A stretch of 57,041 nt of DNA, from the NCBI GenBank assembly GCA_964637695.1, contig CAZWVF010000010.1, positions 1 to 57,041 of the forward strand. Reading direction: 5' to 3'. Position 1 is the first letter of the stretch. Every line of letters starts with the position of its first letter. Both the position numbers and the translations under genes were made by a program. The notes beneath the pieces are model-generated. The model saw only the letters and a list, made by a program, of their open reading frames with translations, ran no database searches and was not told the origin of the DNA. The DNA is from JAGLTZ01 sp964637695 (GTDB lineage Bacteria; Blakebacterota; Blakebacteria; Blakebacterales; Blakebacteraceae). Below, piece by piece: positions 1-7,920 of the stretch.

Positions 1-826
1 AACCGACTTTAAGCCGTTGAAGAGTGGAAAGTAAACCCTCCTCTTCGATTACAGCGGCGACCTGTCTGGCCCCGGTGAGATCCAGTTCTCTGCTGAGTTG
101 ATCGATCTCCATCAGAACCAGTTCGATCTGTCCGAACAGCTTCACCATTCTGCTGTTATTCATGACTTTATAATCGGCTTTCAGACTGGCGGTAACCGAG
201 AGCATGCGCTCGGTTGTCTCTGCCGGCATTGGTGACAACTCACCTTCATTGGCGCTTGTTACGAAGTGAGACATGGCCGCCTCAACCCTGGCGAAATAGG
301 TGACCATTAAAGCATTTTCCAGCTTCCTGACCCGGGCCTGCAGTTCGCTGATAACCGGTTCCTGTGAGACCGCTTCCATTGCAGCACTTCTCCCGGCAGC
401 TTTCGGAGCATCGGCCATATCGGTACTCAGGCTGACGGGCTGCCTGGTAACAAGACTCTCCCTGAAACCGTAGCCTATGACCGTGCCTGTCAGGAGGATT
501 GCTGCCACGCGGAGCAGTAGAGCCGGACTTGAGATCCAGGATGGCAGTACAGTGGTTCTCTCCGGTGATCGGCGAAGGGGCTGCCGGGTGATTTCACCTG
601 CAGACATTCTCTCAGGAATGGCGAGCAGTCTCATCTGCAGTTGATCCACCACTTGCTGAGGCGGTTCTATCCCGGCTTCACCAACCAGGTGGTTGAGCCT
701 GCTGATCCAGCCGGCATAATCGCGGCATTCAGCACACTCTGCGAGGTGCGTGTCTACTTTCCGGTGGTCGACAGCGGAAAGTTCGTTCCTCAGGTACTGG
801 TCAATATGTGTCTTAACGTGTTTCAT
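1..826 (-). CDS. Membrane-anchored anti-sigma factor, zinc-finger type (3' end outside the window)
   Basis: Read on the minus strand from an ATG at 826 and open to the window edge, so the C-terminus is missing (about 275 codons visible). The N-terminus carries a His-x3-Cys-x2-Cys motif (HLAECAEC, residues ~28-35), typical of zf-HC2 anti-sigma factors that hold a sigma factor at the membrane. A proline/arginine-rich linker follows, then one hydrophobic segment (about residues 105-125) and a long extracytoplasmic part with predicted helical character. The start codon directly abuts the stop codon of the ECF sigma gene (TAG then ATG, no spacer), so the two are translationally coupled and the protein is inferred to be that sigma factor's cognate regulator. 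The signal it senses is unknown. Confidence 0.8.
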   Translation of the reverse strand, partial: MKHVKTHIDQYLRNELSAVDHRKVDTHLAECAECRDYAGWISRLNHLVGEAGIEPPQQVVDQLQMRLLAIPERMSAGEITRQPLRRSPERTTVLPSWISSPALLLRVAAILLTGTVIGYGFRESLVTRQPVSLSTDMADAPKAAGRSAAMEAVSQEPVISELQARVRKLENALMVTYFARVEAAMSHFVTSANEGELSPMPAETTERMLSVTASLKADYKVMNNSRMVKLFGQIELVLMEIDQLSRELDLTGARQVAAVIEEEGLLSTLQRLKVG

Positions 827-1450
827 CTATCCAAATCTGTTTTCTTGAAGGAAATCTTCATCTGCATCATCTCTTTCACCCAGCCCGTAACTCTCTGCCA
901 GGTCGCTCAGTTCATCCTGCAGCTTGTGGGAGGCTCTGAACAGGTGCTGCCTGACAGTGCTTTCCTTGCATCCCATGATCGCGGCGATCTCATCTATCGG
1001 CATGTCCTGGTAATATCGCAGGATGAATGCCTGTTTCTGATGTTCGGAGAGAACTTCGAGGCTCGTGTCGATCCGCTCACGAAGTGCGCTCCGTTCTATT
1101 TCCATACCGGGGGTCATGCCGGTAGATCCAGATTGCTGTTCTGCACGATAGAGATATATGTACTCCCCCTCTTTATTACTCAGCTTGCCGCGGCTCTTTG
1201 ATTTCCGGAGGTGATCGATCGCCATGTTGACCGTGATTCTGTATATCCATGAAAAGACACTGGCGCGGGCCTGGAATTCCTTCCCCTTCTGCCAGATCCG
1301 GATGAATACCTCCTGGGCAACGTCCTGTGCTGCGTCGTAATCCTTTACGTAATCATACGCTATCGACAGAACTCGCTTGCCGTATTCCTGAACCAGCTCT
1401 TCGTACGATTCGGGAAGAGTCTCCCCGGCCGGTGCCGGAACCTCGCTCAT
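827..1450 (-). CDS. ECF-type RNA polymerase sigma factor
   Basis: A 207-residue sigma-70 family protein. Region 2 (about residues 25-90) contains the conserved DAAQDVAQEVFIRIWQ and FSWIYRITVNMAIDHLRK segments used for core binding and -10 recognition. Region 4 (about 130-190) contains the helix-turn-helix PIDEIAAIMGCKESTVRQHL that reads the -35 element. There is no region 1.1 or 3, as expected for group 4 (ECF) sigma factors. The anti-sigma gene follows with no gap. dsbD ends 84 bases upstream on the same strand, so the pair could share its transcript or use its own promoter in that gap. Target genes cannot be told from the window. Confidence 0.93.
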   Translation of the reverse strand: MSEVPAPAGETLPESYEELVQEYGKRVLSIAYDYVKDYDAAQDVAQEVFIRIWQKGKEFQARASVFSWIYRITVNMAIDHLRKSKSRGKLSNKEGEYIYLYRAEQQSGSTGMTPGMEIERSALRERIDTSLEVLSEHQKQAFILRYYQDMPIDEIAAIMGCKESTVRQHLFRASHKLQDELSDLAESYGLGERDDADEDFLQENRFG

Positions 1451-1534
1451 GAGCCCGTTCTGTCGTTCTTCAAAAAGATGACGAGTGACTCCTTAATTCT
1501 GTCCACACCTATAATGACCGCACTTCTTTATCGA

Positions 1535-3204
1535 CTAATCATTCCTGGAAGCATCCAGTACACCCTGAAGGATACCCAGGAATTCGGGAGCCTTGATGAA
1601 TCCGTTGATGGTGTAATCTGACAGGACCTCCCCGGAAGGCGTAAGGAAGGTTACAGCCGGCAGGCTGAGGATATTGTACTGCCGCTGTAATTCAGTGTTC
1701 TTCGGATCTGATCTGTCTGTCATGTCTATACGGACAAGTATGAACTGTTTAAAGACCTCGATAACCGCCGGGTCACTGAAAGTGAAGTGATCGAGTTCCA
1801 AGCACGCCACGCACCAGTCTGCCGTGAAATCTATCATCACCGGTTTGCCATCCATCCCTGCGATTAACAANNNNNNNNNNNNNNNNNNNNNNNNNNNNNN
1901 NNNNNNNNNNNNNNNNNNNNNNNNNNNNNNNNNNNNNNNNNNNNNNNNNNNNNNNNNNNNNNNNNNNNNNAGTCTGCCGTGAAATCTATCATCACCGGTT
2001 TGCCATCCATCCCTGCGATTAACAATGCAGCCTCCAGATCGTCGTTCCAGACGGCTCCTGCCGCCTCCGAGGCAATCCCTTCATCAATCGAGGCTGAACC
2101 TCCCGGCACTCCACCAGATCCGACAGCGCTCATCGGAGGGAGGAAGAGGCCGTAGGTCATCAAACCACCGAGGAAGAAATAGAGTCCCGAGGCAGCCAGC
2201 AGCACTCCCGCAGCTTTTCGCAGTCTGGGTATCCAGCCGGCATCCTCTGCTCCGAGTCGGGTGAAGGCTCCGACGAAGGCACTGCCTGCCACCAGAGTGG
2301 CACCCAGTATCAGCACGAAGGTAAACGTATCGAGCAGAATGGACAGGTAGTAGAAGGCAACCACCAGCAGAGCGATTCCCAGACTATTCTCTACCGCAGT
2401 CATCCACGGACCAGTGGGCAGTCTCTGGATCTCACTGGAGAAGGTTCCCAGGATCAGAAAGAGCAGGCCCAATCCCATCGAGAAAGTGAACATCAGGGAG
2501 AAACCGAGCATGATGTTCCCCGTCCTGGCAATAAATACCAGGATCCCGGCTATGATAGGTCCCGCACAAGGGCTGGCGACCAGGCCTGCAATCAGACCCA
2601 TGAAGAGTACGCCGAACCACCCCTTTCCCTGTTTGGACATCAGTTTGTTTCTGATCGGAGCAGGAAGCTGCAGGTTGTAGGTACCGAAGAGGCCGAAAGC
2701 CAGCAGGGTGAAAATCAGAACCATGGCGATGAGGAATGGTTTACTCTGGAACTGACTTCCGAGCAGTATCCCGGAGGAGGCGAAGATCACTCCGAGGATG
2801 GAGTAGGTAAGGGCGATCCCCAGAACGTAAACCAGGCTGAGGGTGAAGCCCCTCATCCTGCTCTTGACGCTTTTGGCACCAATGACCGCGATTGTAAGAG
2901 GAATTACGGGAAGCACGCACGGAGTCAGGCTGGTGGCGATCCCGGCGAGGAAGGCGATCAGGTACATCCAGAAGGGACCGCGCGCAACAGCGCTTTCGAA
3001 ATCACCCTGTATGGTTGCCGATCCGGTTTGAGAGATTTCAGGCTGTTCGGCTGCAGGCCCGGGGAGAAATCCCGTATCGGCGATTGCACTGCCGATTCCG
3101 AATACCAGAACTGCAATCAGAATGAAGGTAACCGGCAGCCAGACAGGCGTACTGTTTGATGCCGGTCTGCTGCTTGTCAGCTTTCTGTCGCGTAGAATAT
3201 TCAA
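1535..3204 (-). CDS. dsbD: Thiol:disulfide interchange protein DsbD (reads through an artefactual gap)
   Basis: Transfers electrons from cytoplasmic thioredoxin across the inner membrane to periplasmic thiol partners. After an N-terminal membrane segment (residues ~20-42) comes a polytopic DsbD/CcdA core with the two expected cysteines (TPCVLPVIP and ASPCAGP), then a C-terminal thioredoxin-like domain with WCVAC. The gene is interrupted by 100 Ns at 1871-1970, but both sides of the gap carry the same 55 bases. Removing the Ns and one copy leaves 1,515 bases, exactly 505 codons, and one continuous 504-residue protein. It lacks the N-terminal immunoglobulin-like DsbD-alpha domain of the Escherichia coli protein, so a separate partner probably receives the electrons. 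It is divergent from ferritin. Confidence 0.92.
1816..2025. other. Artefactual assembly gap (100 N) flanked by identical 55-base copies
   Basis: Bases 1816-1870 and 1971-2025 are identical over 55 positions, on either side of Ns 1871-1970. This is what a scaffolder leaves when two de Bruijn-graph contigs overlap by their k-mer length and are joined with a default gap. Collapsing it restores the dsbD reading frame. Confidence 0.95.
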
Positions 3205-3271
3205 GAGACATCTCCACTATCACGGGTTGATGATTAGACATATGTATAAATATCAGCATATTGTAGCAACT

Positions 3272-3342
3272 AGTGTTCTGAGTCAGAAGTCCATTGCGCA
3301 GCGGAGGACGAATTACAACGGAATTTTGATTCAGGACACTGG
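3272..3342. repeat. Long imperfect hairpin, repeat-family member (copy E)
   Basis: The arms 3272-3296 and 3316-3340 form a 25-position stem: 20 Watson-Crick pairs, 3 G-T wobbles and 2 mismatches. They enclose a loop containing AGCGGAGGACGAATTA. The loop and right arm (3299-3342) closely match 7749-7792, a second intergenic site. The copy lies in the dsbD-ferritin divergent spacer and ends 41 bases before the ferritin start. A role as leader RNA or as a mobile repeat cannot be told apart from one sequence. Confidence 0.75.
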
Positions 3343-3383
3343 TAACCGTCAAACCGGCCAGATTTACATATACGACGAAAGGG

Positions 3384-3896
3384 ATGGGAATGCTCATCAG
3401 CGATAAACTGACCGAGATGATTAACTCGCAGATCGGTCATGAGTTGGAGGCTTCCAACATATACCTGCAGATTGCAGCGTTCTTTGACGGTGAGGTCCTG
3501 CCTGTAACTGCTCAGTTCTTCTTCCGGCAGTCGCAGGAAGAGCGGGACCATGCCATGAAGATGCTGCGTTACATCCTCGATGCCGGCGGCAAGCTTGCTG
3601 TCCCGGCGATTCCAGCCGCCCCGACCGATGTCGATTCCGCCGAGGGAGCCTTCAGGTTTGCTCTGGAGTGGGAACTCACCGTAACCGGGAAGATCAATGC
3701 CCTCATGGACCAGGCTCTCGAGGAGAATGATCACATCGCACAGGATTTTCTGAGGTGGTTTGTGACCGAACAGCTTGAAGAGGTTTCTACAATGGATTCC
3801 CTTCTCAAAGTTACCCAGCGGGTTGGTGCCAATCTGGAATTCCTGGAGCAGTATATAAAGGATAATTTACCGGGTGGAGGGGCAGGAGCCGAGTAG
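3384..3896 (+). CDS. ftnA: Ferritin (non-haem iron storage)
   Basis: A 170-residue four-helix ferritin that oxidises Fe(II) and stores it as a ferric core in a 24-mer cage. The ferroxidase ligands are visible: a Glu in GHELEAS (~20), EERDH (Glu ~53 and His ~56), a Glu in LEWELTVTGKI (~97) and EQLEE (~130-134). Spacing matches bacterial FtnA rather than haem-containing bacterioferritin, and the haem-ligating Met context is absent. The ATG at 3384 or the in-frame ATG at 3390 could be used; both follow purine-rich sequence. A short palindromic repeat and then tRNA-Ala lie downstream. The long hairpin at 3272-3340 sits in its leader region. Confidence 0.93.
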   Translation: MGMLISDKLTEMINSQIGHELEASNIYLQIAAFFDGEVLPVTAQFFFRQSQEERDHAMKMLRYILDAGGKLAVPAIPAAPTDVDSAEGAFRFALEWELTVTGKINALMDQALEENDHIAQDFLRWFVTEQLEEVSTMDSLLKVTQRVGANLEFLEQYIKDNLPGGGAGAE

Positions 3897-3902
3897 TACC
3901 AG

Positions 3903-3934
3903 GTGCACCGCTCCGTAATTACGGAACGGTGTAC
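3903..3934. repeat. 32-base palindrome, minimal member of the repeat family (copy F)
   Basis: A near-perfect palindrome centred on CCGTAATTACGG, starting six bases after the ferritin stop codon. Its two halves match the left end (29038 onward) and right end (up to 29187) of the 150-bp copy B, as if the interior had been deleted. It could act as an RNA hairpin at the 3' end of the ferritin message. Confidence 0.75.
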
Positions 3935-3946
3935 TGAAAGACAGAC

Positions 3947-4022
3947 GGGGATATAGCTCAACTGGGAGAGCGCCGGCTTCGCATGCCGGAGGTTACGGGT
4001 TCGAGTCCCGTTATCTCCACCA
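3947..4022 (+). tRNA. tRNA-Ala (anticodon CGC)
   Basis: A complete cloverleaf with encoded CCA. The acceptor arm GGGGATA pairs with TATCTCC (one G-T), the D-arm is GCTC/GAGC, and the anticodon stem CCGGC/GCCGG encloses TTCGCAT, giving anticodon CGC for GCG alanine codons. The T-arm ACGGG/CCCGT has the TTCGAGT loop. A strong hairpin follows two bases later. Confidence 0.96.
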
Positions 4023-4026
4023 TGAA

Positions 4027-4063
4027 AAGAGCCCCTCACCGCAAGCTGCGGTGGGGGGCTCTT
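4027..4063. terminator. Bidirectional rho-independent-type terminator
   Basis: A 16-position stem (4027-4042 with 4048-4063, one G-T pair) closes a 5-base loop immediately after tRNA-Ala. It is A-rich on the left and T-containing on the right, so it can end the tRNA transcript on the plus strand and the rubredoxin operon (stop at 4091) on the minus strand. Confidence 0.85.
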
Positions 4064-4090
4064 CAATTGTTTCGGATCGATCTGCGTGTA

Positions 4091-4441
4091 TCAGATCGTA
4101 TCCATCGCATCCAGTGTCACTGAACGGTATTGACTGTTCGAAAAAGGCTTGATGATGAATCCGCGGCCGTCGATGATCCCTATGCCGGTACCCTGTAATT
4201 TTTTGCGCGCCTGAGTCAGTATGGTGGAATTGGGTGGGATGGCGACCATCAACCGCAATTCCTTCTTACCCTGCACCGACTGCAGCTTCCTGATCGCATC
4301 GCCGTTCACCTCTTCTGCTTCCATGGCGATCATGAATGCGTATTTCTTTCCGATCAGATCTACAGCGGCTCCCGCTGTATCGTCGACATCCATCCGCTGC
4401 TTGAGATTGGAGACGATTTCATCACGTGTCATGTCTGTCAT
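4091..4441 (-). CDS. Unrecognised 116-residue protein of the rubredoxin operon
   Basis: Not recognised. The product (MTDMTRDEIVSNL...) is soluble, with no signal peptide or membrane segment. The N-terminal half looks helical; the second half alternates beta-like stretches (ELRLMVAIPP, GIGIIDGRGFII). A longer ORF extends upstream to 4642, but the ATG at 4441 overlaps the stop codon of the preceding gene as ATGA, the usual sign of translational coupling, and is preferred. It is third in a compact three-gene minus-strand operon with a membrane-anchored protein and a rubredoxin, which may link it to redox or metal handling, but no function can be assigned. Confidence 0.75.
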   Translation of the reverse strand: MTDMTRDEIVSNLKQRMDVDDTAGAAVDLIGKKYAFMIAMEAEEVNGDAIRKLQSVQGKKELRLMVAIPPNSTILTQARKKLQGTGIGIIDGRGFIIKPFSNSQYRSVTLDAMDTI

Positions 4442-5142
4442 GGTGCTCCCTGTCTGACTGATGCAATCCAGTTTCGAAGGTTTGTGCTCAGAGCCGCATT
4501 CAGTGCGAAGGTTGCCGCGATCGAATCGGCGACGATCCAGACGATCATATTGCTGTCCCGATAAAAATAGTTCCTCTGCCCGCGTCCGACTGCCTGAGTT
4601 ATGGTGATCCCCTGTCTCACGAACTGCGATTGACTCCGCCACCGGTCTGGATTCTTTTCGGGATCGGTCCAGTCGAGAAGCAGCGACAGTGCCTCTCCAG
4701 CGGATTCCTGAAATCCTGCGATACCCACCCAGATATCGACTGGGTGTTCGAGAAAAAGGTAGGTTACCACGATTCCATCGTTGAAGGGAAGCAGGTCACC
4801 CTGCCGGCCGAACCTGCGGCGGATATTGCGCACGGCAACTGTGTCCTCGTCGGCGAAAAGATAAGTTGCCTTCTCCAGAGTAGTTATTTCCCGCAATCTC
4901 TCTGTCTCTGTCTGAGTTATCTTTCCGCTTCGCAGTGCTACGAAAGCAACGATGACAATAACGATTGCAGAGATGGTCAATATGAGATTGCGGCGGGCCC
5001 TCTGAGCCCTGGCCGGTGCGTCCTCTTCATCTTTGACATCCGGGGCCCGGTACTTTCCGTAACCGGTTTCTACTATCTCCAGTTCTTCGGGTTCGGCATC
5101 CAGATTGTACCCCCCGCTGCCACGCCAGTCATCTTTAGCCAT
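4438..5142 (-). CDS. Unrecognised single-pass membrane protein of the rubredoxin operon
   Basis: A 234-residue protein of unknown function. An acidic cytoplasmic N-terminus (~50 residues) ends in an Arg-rich stretch (RAQRARRN), then one transmembrane helix (ILTISAIVIVIVAFVAL, ~53-69). The remaining ~165 residues would face the periplasm by the positive-inside rule. The periplasmic part has alternating hydrophobic strands (DGIVVTYLFLEHPVDIWVGI) but no motif I recognise and no cysteine pair. It overlaps the rubredoxin stop by 8 bases and the downstream gene by 4, so all three are probably translated from one message. Confidence 0.8.
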   Translation of the reverse strand: MAKDDWRGSGGYNLDAEPEELEIVETGYGKYRAPDVKDEEDAPARAQRARRNLILTISAIVIVIVAFVALRSGKITQTETERLREITTLEKATYLFADEDTVAVRNIRRRFGRQGDLLPFNDGIVVTYLFLEHPVDIWVGIAGFQESAGEALSLLLDWTDPEKNPDRWRSQSQFVRQGITITQAVGRGQRNYFYRDSNMIVWIVADSIAATFALNAALSTNLRNWIASVRQGAP

Positions 5143-5329
5143 TCTGCTCTCCCTGGTGTGGATCAGTCTGCTCGAATATCAGAGGGGCGAACCTGTCGAG
5201 GGACGCACCGCAGGACGGGCAGATAAAATTATCCGGAAGATCACTGAACGGTGTGCCCGGACTTATGCCGCCGGCAATGGCTCCCTCTGAGGGTACGTAG
5301 CAGTAACTGCATTCGAGACATTCATACAT
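5135..5329 (-). CDS. Rubredoxin-like iron protein
   Basis: A 64-residue one-iron electron carrier. The Fe(Cys)4 site is visible as C4-x2-C7 at the N-terminus and CPSCG near residue 37-41; between them are the family hallmarks GGISPGTPFSDLPDNF. Two departures from typical rubredoxins are seen: Ser replaces Gly after the second cysteine (CS rather than CG), and an additional Cys sits at position 10. A C-terminal tail of about 15 residues extends past the usual end. First gene of the operon; its redox partner may be one of the two downstream unknown proteins, though this is only inferred from context. Confidence 0.88.
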   Translation of the reverse strand: MYECLECSYCYVPSEGAIAGGISPGTPFSDLPDNFICPSCGASLDRFAPLIFEQTDPHQGEQNG

Positions 5330-5437
5330 GTCAGTTCAAAAGTAGAGGCAGCATCTCTTTACAGGAAGCACTTTCTTTCGATGCGGCATCCAATTTCAGG
5401 CTTGAGGGGCGACGAACCCTCTCGTAGTCTGCGATGT

Positions 5438-5698
5438 ATGCCCGAAGCTGAGAGTCTGGTCCAGATATATGTGGCTAAAAATGTTCTGGAGGCTTCCCTG
5501 ATAAGGAGGACCTTTGAGGAGTATGGAGTGCCCTGCCTGATACCGGGTGAGGATATGAAAGTCAGGAGTAACTTGCGCATCGATGACAACGCGATATTCG
5601 TTCCGGTGAACAGGCGCGAGGAGGCTCTGAAGCTGCTCGAGAAAGCCTGGGCAATATTACAATCGCTCGAAGAGAACGAGGAAGAGACAAACGGTTAG
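5438..5698 (+). CDS. DUF2007-type small protein
   Basis: An 86-residue protein from the ATG at 5438 (MPEAESLVQIYVAKNVLEA). The pattern of a short beta strand, a helix with the motif EASLIRRTFEEYGVPC, and a closing strand with IFVPVNRREEALKLLE fits the DUF2007 family of small putative signal-transducing proteins; their molecular role is unsettled. The reading frame is open upstream to 5381, but the extra 19 residues (with two Arg-Ser patches) do not look like the family. It ends 6 bases before the first WYL gene, so it is probably co-transcribed with the WYL pair. Confidence 0.7.
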   Translation: MPEAESLVQIYVAKNVLEASLIRRTFEEYGVPCLIPGEDMKVRSNLRIDDNAIFVPVNRREEALKLLEKAWAILQSLEENEEETNG

Positions 5699-5704
5699 CA
5701 GTAT

Positions 5705-6733
5705 ATGCCAGAAAAAACGAATAAAGATCTCCGGCAGCTCAACCTGATTGCATATCTGCTCAATCATCGATTCCCGGTGACCTGGGAAGAGATCCGTTTG
5801 AAGGTTCCCGGTTATCAGCCTGTCGGTGGTGTGGATGAGAAATCGATCCTGCGCAAATTCGAGAGGGACAAGGAGGAATTGCGCGCCCACGGAATACCGA
5901 TCGACACGGTCCCCATAGACAGCGAAGTGCTGATGGGATATCGACTCGATCGTTCCAGATTCTACCTTCCACGGTTCGCATTTACTGAGGAGGAAATCCG
6001 GGCGCTGGTAATTGCGGTGCGACGTCTTGCCGGAATGAAGGGATTCCGGATGGCAAGAGAGGCCAGATCGGTACTTCGGAAACTGGTATTCGATTCTCCT
6101 CCCGATTCTGATGCCGACGGGCGGGTGGCTTTCTTCTACTCCGGGTATAATGTCTCAGCGACGCTGGAAACCATCTATGAGGCTCTGCTTCACAGGAAGA
6201 AGCTGAAGATGACCTACTACAGCCTCCACAGGGACGAGGTGACCAAACGGGAGGTCTATCCCTACGGACTTGTTCAGAAGAATGGGGGCTGGTACATGGT
6301 CGGACAGTGCCTGCTGCGCGGTGAGCTCCGCCAGTTCCGTCTGGAACGGATAAAGTCGCTGCAGATGAACCGCGATCAGATAGAATCCCCCGAATATGAA
6401 GTTCCAAAGGATTTCTCTCTTAAAGCCCATATGGGCCAGGAGCCGTGGGATTATTCAACCTCACGACCCACGTCGGTAGAAGTGAAGATGTCGCGGGTAA
6501 AATACCAGCAGGCTCGCACACGGTGGTCGGAACGCCCTGATGTCGAATTTCCCAGCGGTCGGAAAAACGAAGTGGTGATCAAGGTGAGGGATGAACCGGC
6601 CTTCTGTCGGTGGGTTCTCGCCCAGCAGGGGGATGTCGAGATACTTGCTCCGAGGCGTCTTCGCAGAGAGATGCTGGCGCTCATCCGCAGGCTGATGTCG
6701 GCATACAAAGAGGGGGAGGTGAAGGCAGGCTGA
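5705..6733 (+). CDS. WYL-domain transcriptional regulator, first of a tandem pair (PafB/PafC-like)
   Basis: A 342-residue protein with an N-terminal winged helix (about residues 8-70, RQLNLIAYLLNHRFPVTWEEI), a linker, and a WYL domain around residues 160-225 in which the namesake motif appears as GGWYMVGQC, followed by the RQFRLERI strand. A WCX-type C-terminal domain follows. WYL domains bind nucleic acid or nucleotide ligands; tandem PafB and PafC activate DNA-damage genes in actinobacteria. The stop codon overlaps the next gene's start by one base (TGATG), indicating coupled synthesis and probably a heterodimer. Target genes are not evident. Confidence 0.87.
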   Translation: MPEKTNKDLRQLNLIAYLLNHRFPVTWEEIRLKVPGYQPVGGVDEKSILRKFERDKEELRAHGIPIDTVPIDSEVLMGYRLDRSRFYLPRFAFTEEEIRALVIAVRRLAGMKGFRMAREARSVLRKLVFDSPPDSDADGRVAFFYSGYNVSATLETIYEALLHRKKLKMTYYSLHRDEVTKREVYPYGLVQKNGGWYMVGQCLLRGELRQFRLERIKSLQMNRDQIESPEYEVPKDFSLKAHMGQEPWDYSTSRPTSVEVKMSRVKYQQARTRWSERPDVEFPSGRKNEVVIKVRDEPAFCRWVLAQQGDVEILAPRRLRREMLALIRRLMSAYKEGEVKAG

Positions 6734-7698
6734 TGGCAAGCGCTGATCGTCTGAACCGAATTCTGGGAATGATCCCATACCTGCTTCAGCACCAGGAGGT
6801 GCCGATAAAGGAACTGTGCGAGGAGTTCGAGGCAAAACCGGCTGAGCTTCTGAGAGATCTGCAGGCCCTCTCAAACTGCAGCTACGGTCCGTTCGGATCG
6901 GCCGAAGTAATGGACGCATATATAGAAAATGATACGGTGCACATCTGGGCGGGGGAGCATTTTAAAAGGCCTCTCTCCTTCACTCCGGGAGAACTTCTGG
7001 CCCTGCGTACGGCTATATCGATGATGCTCGAACACACCGATGCCAAGGAGACCAGGGCGCTGGCACATGCCTACAGGCTGATAACGGAGGTTGCAGAGGA
7101 CTCTGCGGCACAGGCCGATGCTCTTAAGGGGCAGATAGGAATAGAGCCACCTCTGGAGCTTTCGGGTGAGATCTTCAGTACTCTCGAAAGGGGGGTGCAC
7201 GAAAACAGAAAAACGCGTATTCGGTATTTTACAGAACACCGCAGCAAGATATCGGAGAGAACCATCTGTCCGTACAGGATGGTCTGCAGTGACGGCCAGT
7301 GGTATGTGATCGGATTGTGCGAGAAAGCGGGAGGGTACCGCACCTTCCGGGCAGATCATGTCCGCTCCGCCGAACTTCTCGGCGAACACTTCGACATCCC
7401 TGAAGATTTCAATCTCGAAGATCATTTTACTCAGGGAGTTTATGTGGAGACGGAAGAGGATGAGCGCATCGTTGTACGCTACTGCTCACCGGCGGCACAA
7501 CTGGTCATGGAGGAGGAGGGCAGAGGCAGACCGGACAGGAGTGGATCCCTGGTGCTGTCGTATCGAACATCGAGTCCGCGGTGGCTGCTTCAGCGAGTTC
7601 TTTCGTATGGCGAGGATGCCGAGATTCTGGAGCCGGAGCATCTCAGAGCCTCACTGATCGAGCAGCTGAACGGGATGGCAGACCTCTACAGGGAGTGA
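6733..7698 (+). CDS. WYL-domain transcriptional regulator, second of a tandem pair (PafB/PafC-like)
   Basis: A 321-residue paralogue of the preceding protein with the same order: winged helix (MASADRLNRILGMIPYLLQ), helical middle, WYL domain (GQWYVIGLCE, with GYRTFRADHV after it) and a WCX-like C-terminal region. The start at 6733 is chosen because it overlaps the upstream stop as TGATG; a longer frame reaching 6610 lies inside the first gene and gives Arg/Gly-rich low-complexity sequence. It is followed by repeat copy D and a GC-rich hairpin that may end the transcript. No proteasome or pup genes lie in this window, unlike the actinobacterial locus. Confidence 0.87.
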   Translation: MASADRLNRILGMIPYLLQHQEVPIKELCEEFEAKPAELLRDLQALSNCSYGPFGSAEVMDAYIENDTVHIWAGEHFKRPLSFTPGELLALRTAISMMLEHTDAKETRALAHAYRLITEVAEDSAAQADALKGQIGIEPPLELSGEIFSTLERGVHENRKTRIRYFTEHRSKISERTICPYRMVCSDGQWYVIGLCEKAGGYRTFRADHVRSAELLGEHFDIPEDFNLEDHFTQGVYVETEEDERIVVRYCSPAAQLVMEEEGRGRPDRSGSLVLSYRTSSPRWLLQRVLSYGEDAEILEPEHLRASLIEQLNGMADLYRE

Positions 7699-7718
7699 CC
7701 GTCGATAATTATCCTCAG

Positions 7719-7792
7719 GCGAGGAGGCGCAACACCGCCGGTGCGGATGCAGCGGAGGACAAATTACATCGGATTTTTATTCAGGGCACTGG
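7719..7792 (+). repeat. Dispersed repeat, chimeric copy D
   Basis: Begins 21 bases after the WYL stop. Its left part (GCGAGGAGGCGCAAC, CCGCCGG, GGATGC) matches the core of copy A at 37195-37352 (minus strand). Its right part (AGCGGAGGACAAATTACA, then TTTTTATTCAGGGCACTGG) matches copy E at 3299-3342. It therefore links the two sub-types of the repeat family. Confidence 0.7.
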
Positions 7793-7920
7793 ATTGTAAA
7801 CGCGATCGGATCGGATTGCGTTCCAGTGATTGAAGACGTACCCGGGTGAGATAAAAGAACACTCACCGCTCGCGATCTCTCCTACACTCCCGATACGCTG
7901 GGTTGGTCTTCATGATACTC

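Noticed and set aside
1871..1970. Missing genes in the N gaps
   Set aside because: The identical 55-base flanks and restored reading frame show that the gaps hold no sequence.
2025..2680. Plus-strand ORFs opposite dsbD
   Set aside because: Low-complexity Arg/Pro sequence antisense to a clear gene; typical shadow frames.
4442..4642. Longer form of the 116-residue protein
   Set aside because: The extension lies inside the upstream gene, and the ATGA overlap at 4441 marks the true start.
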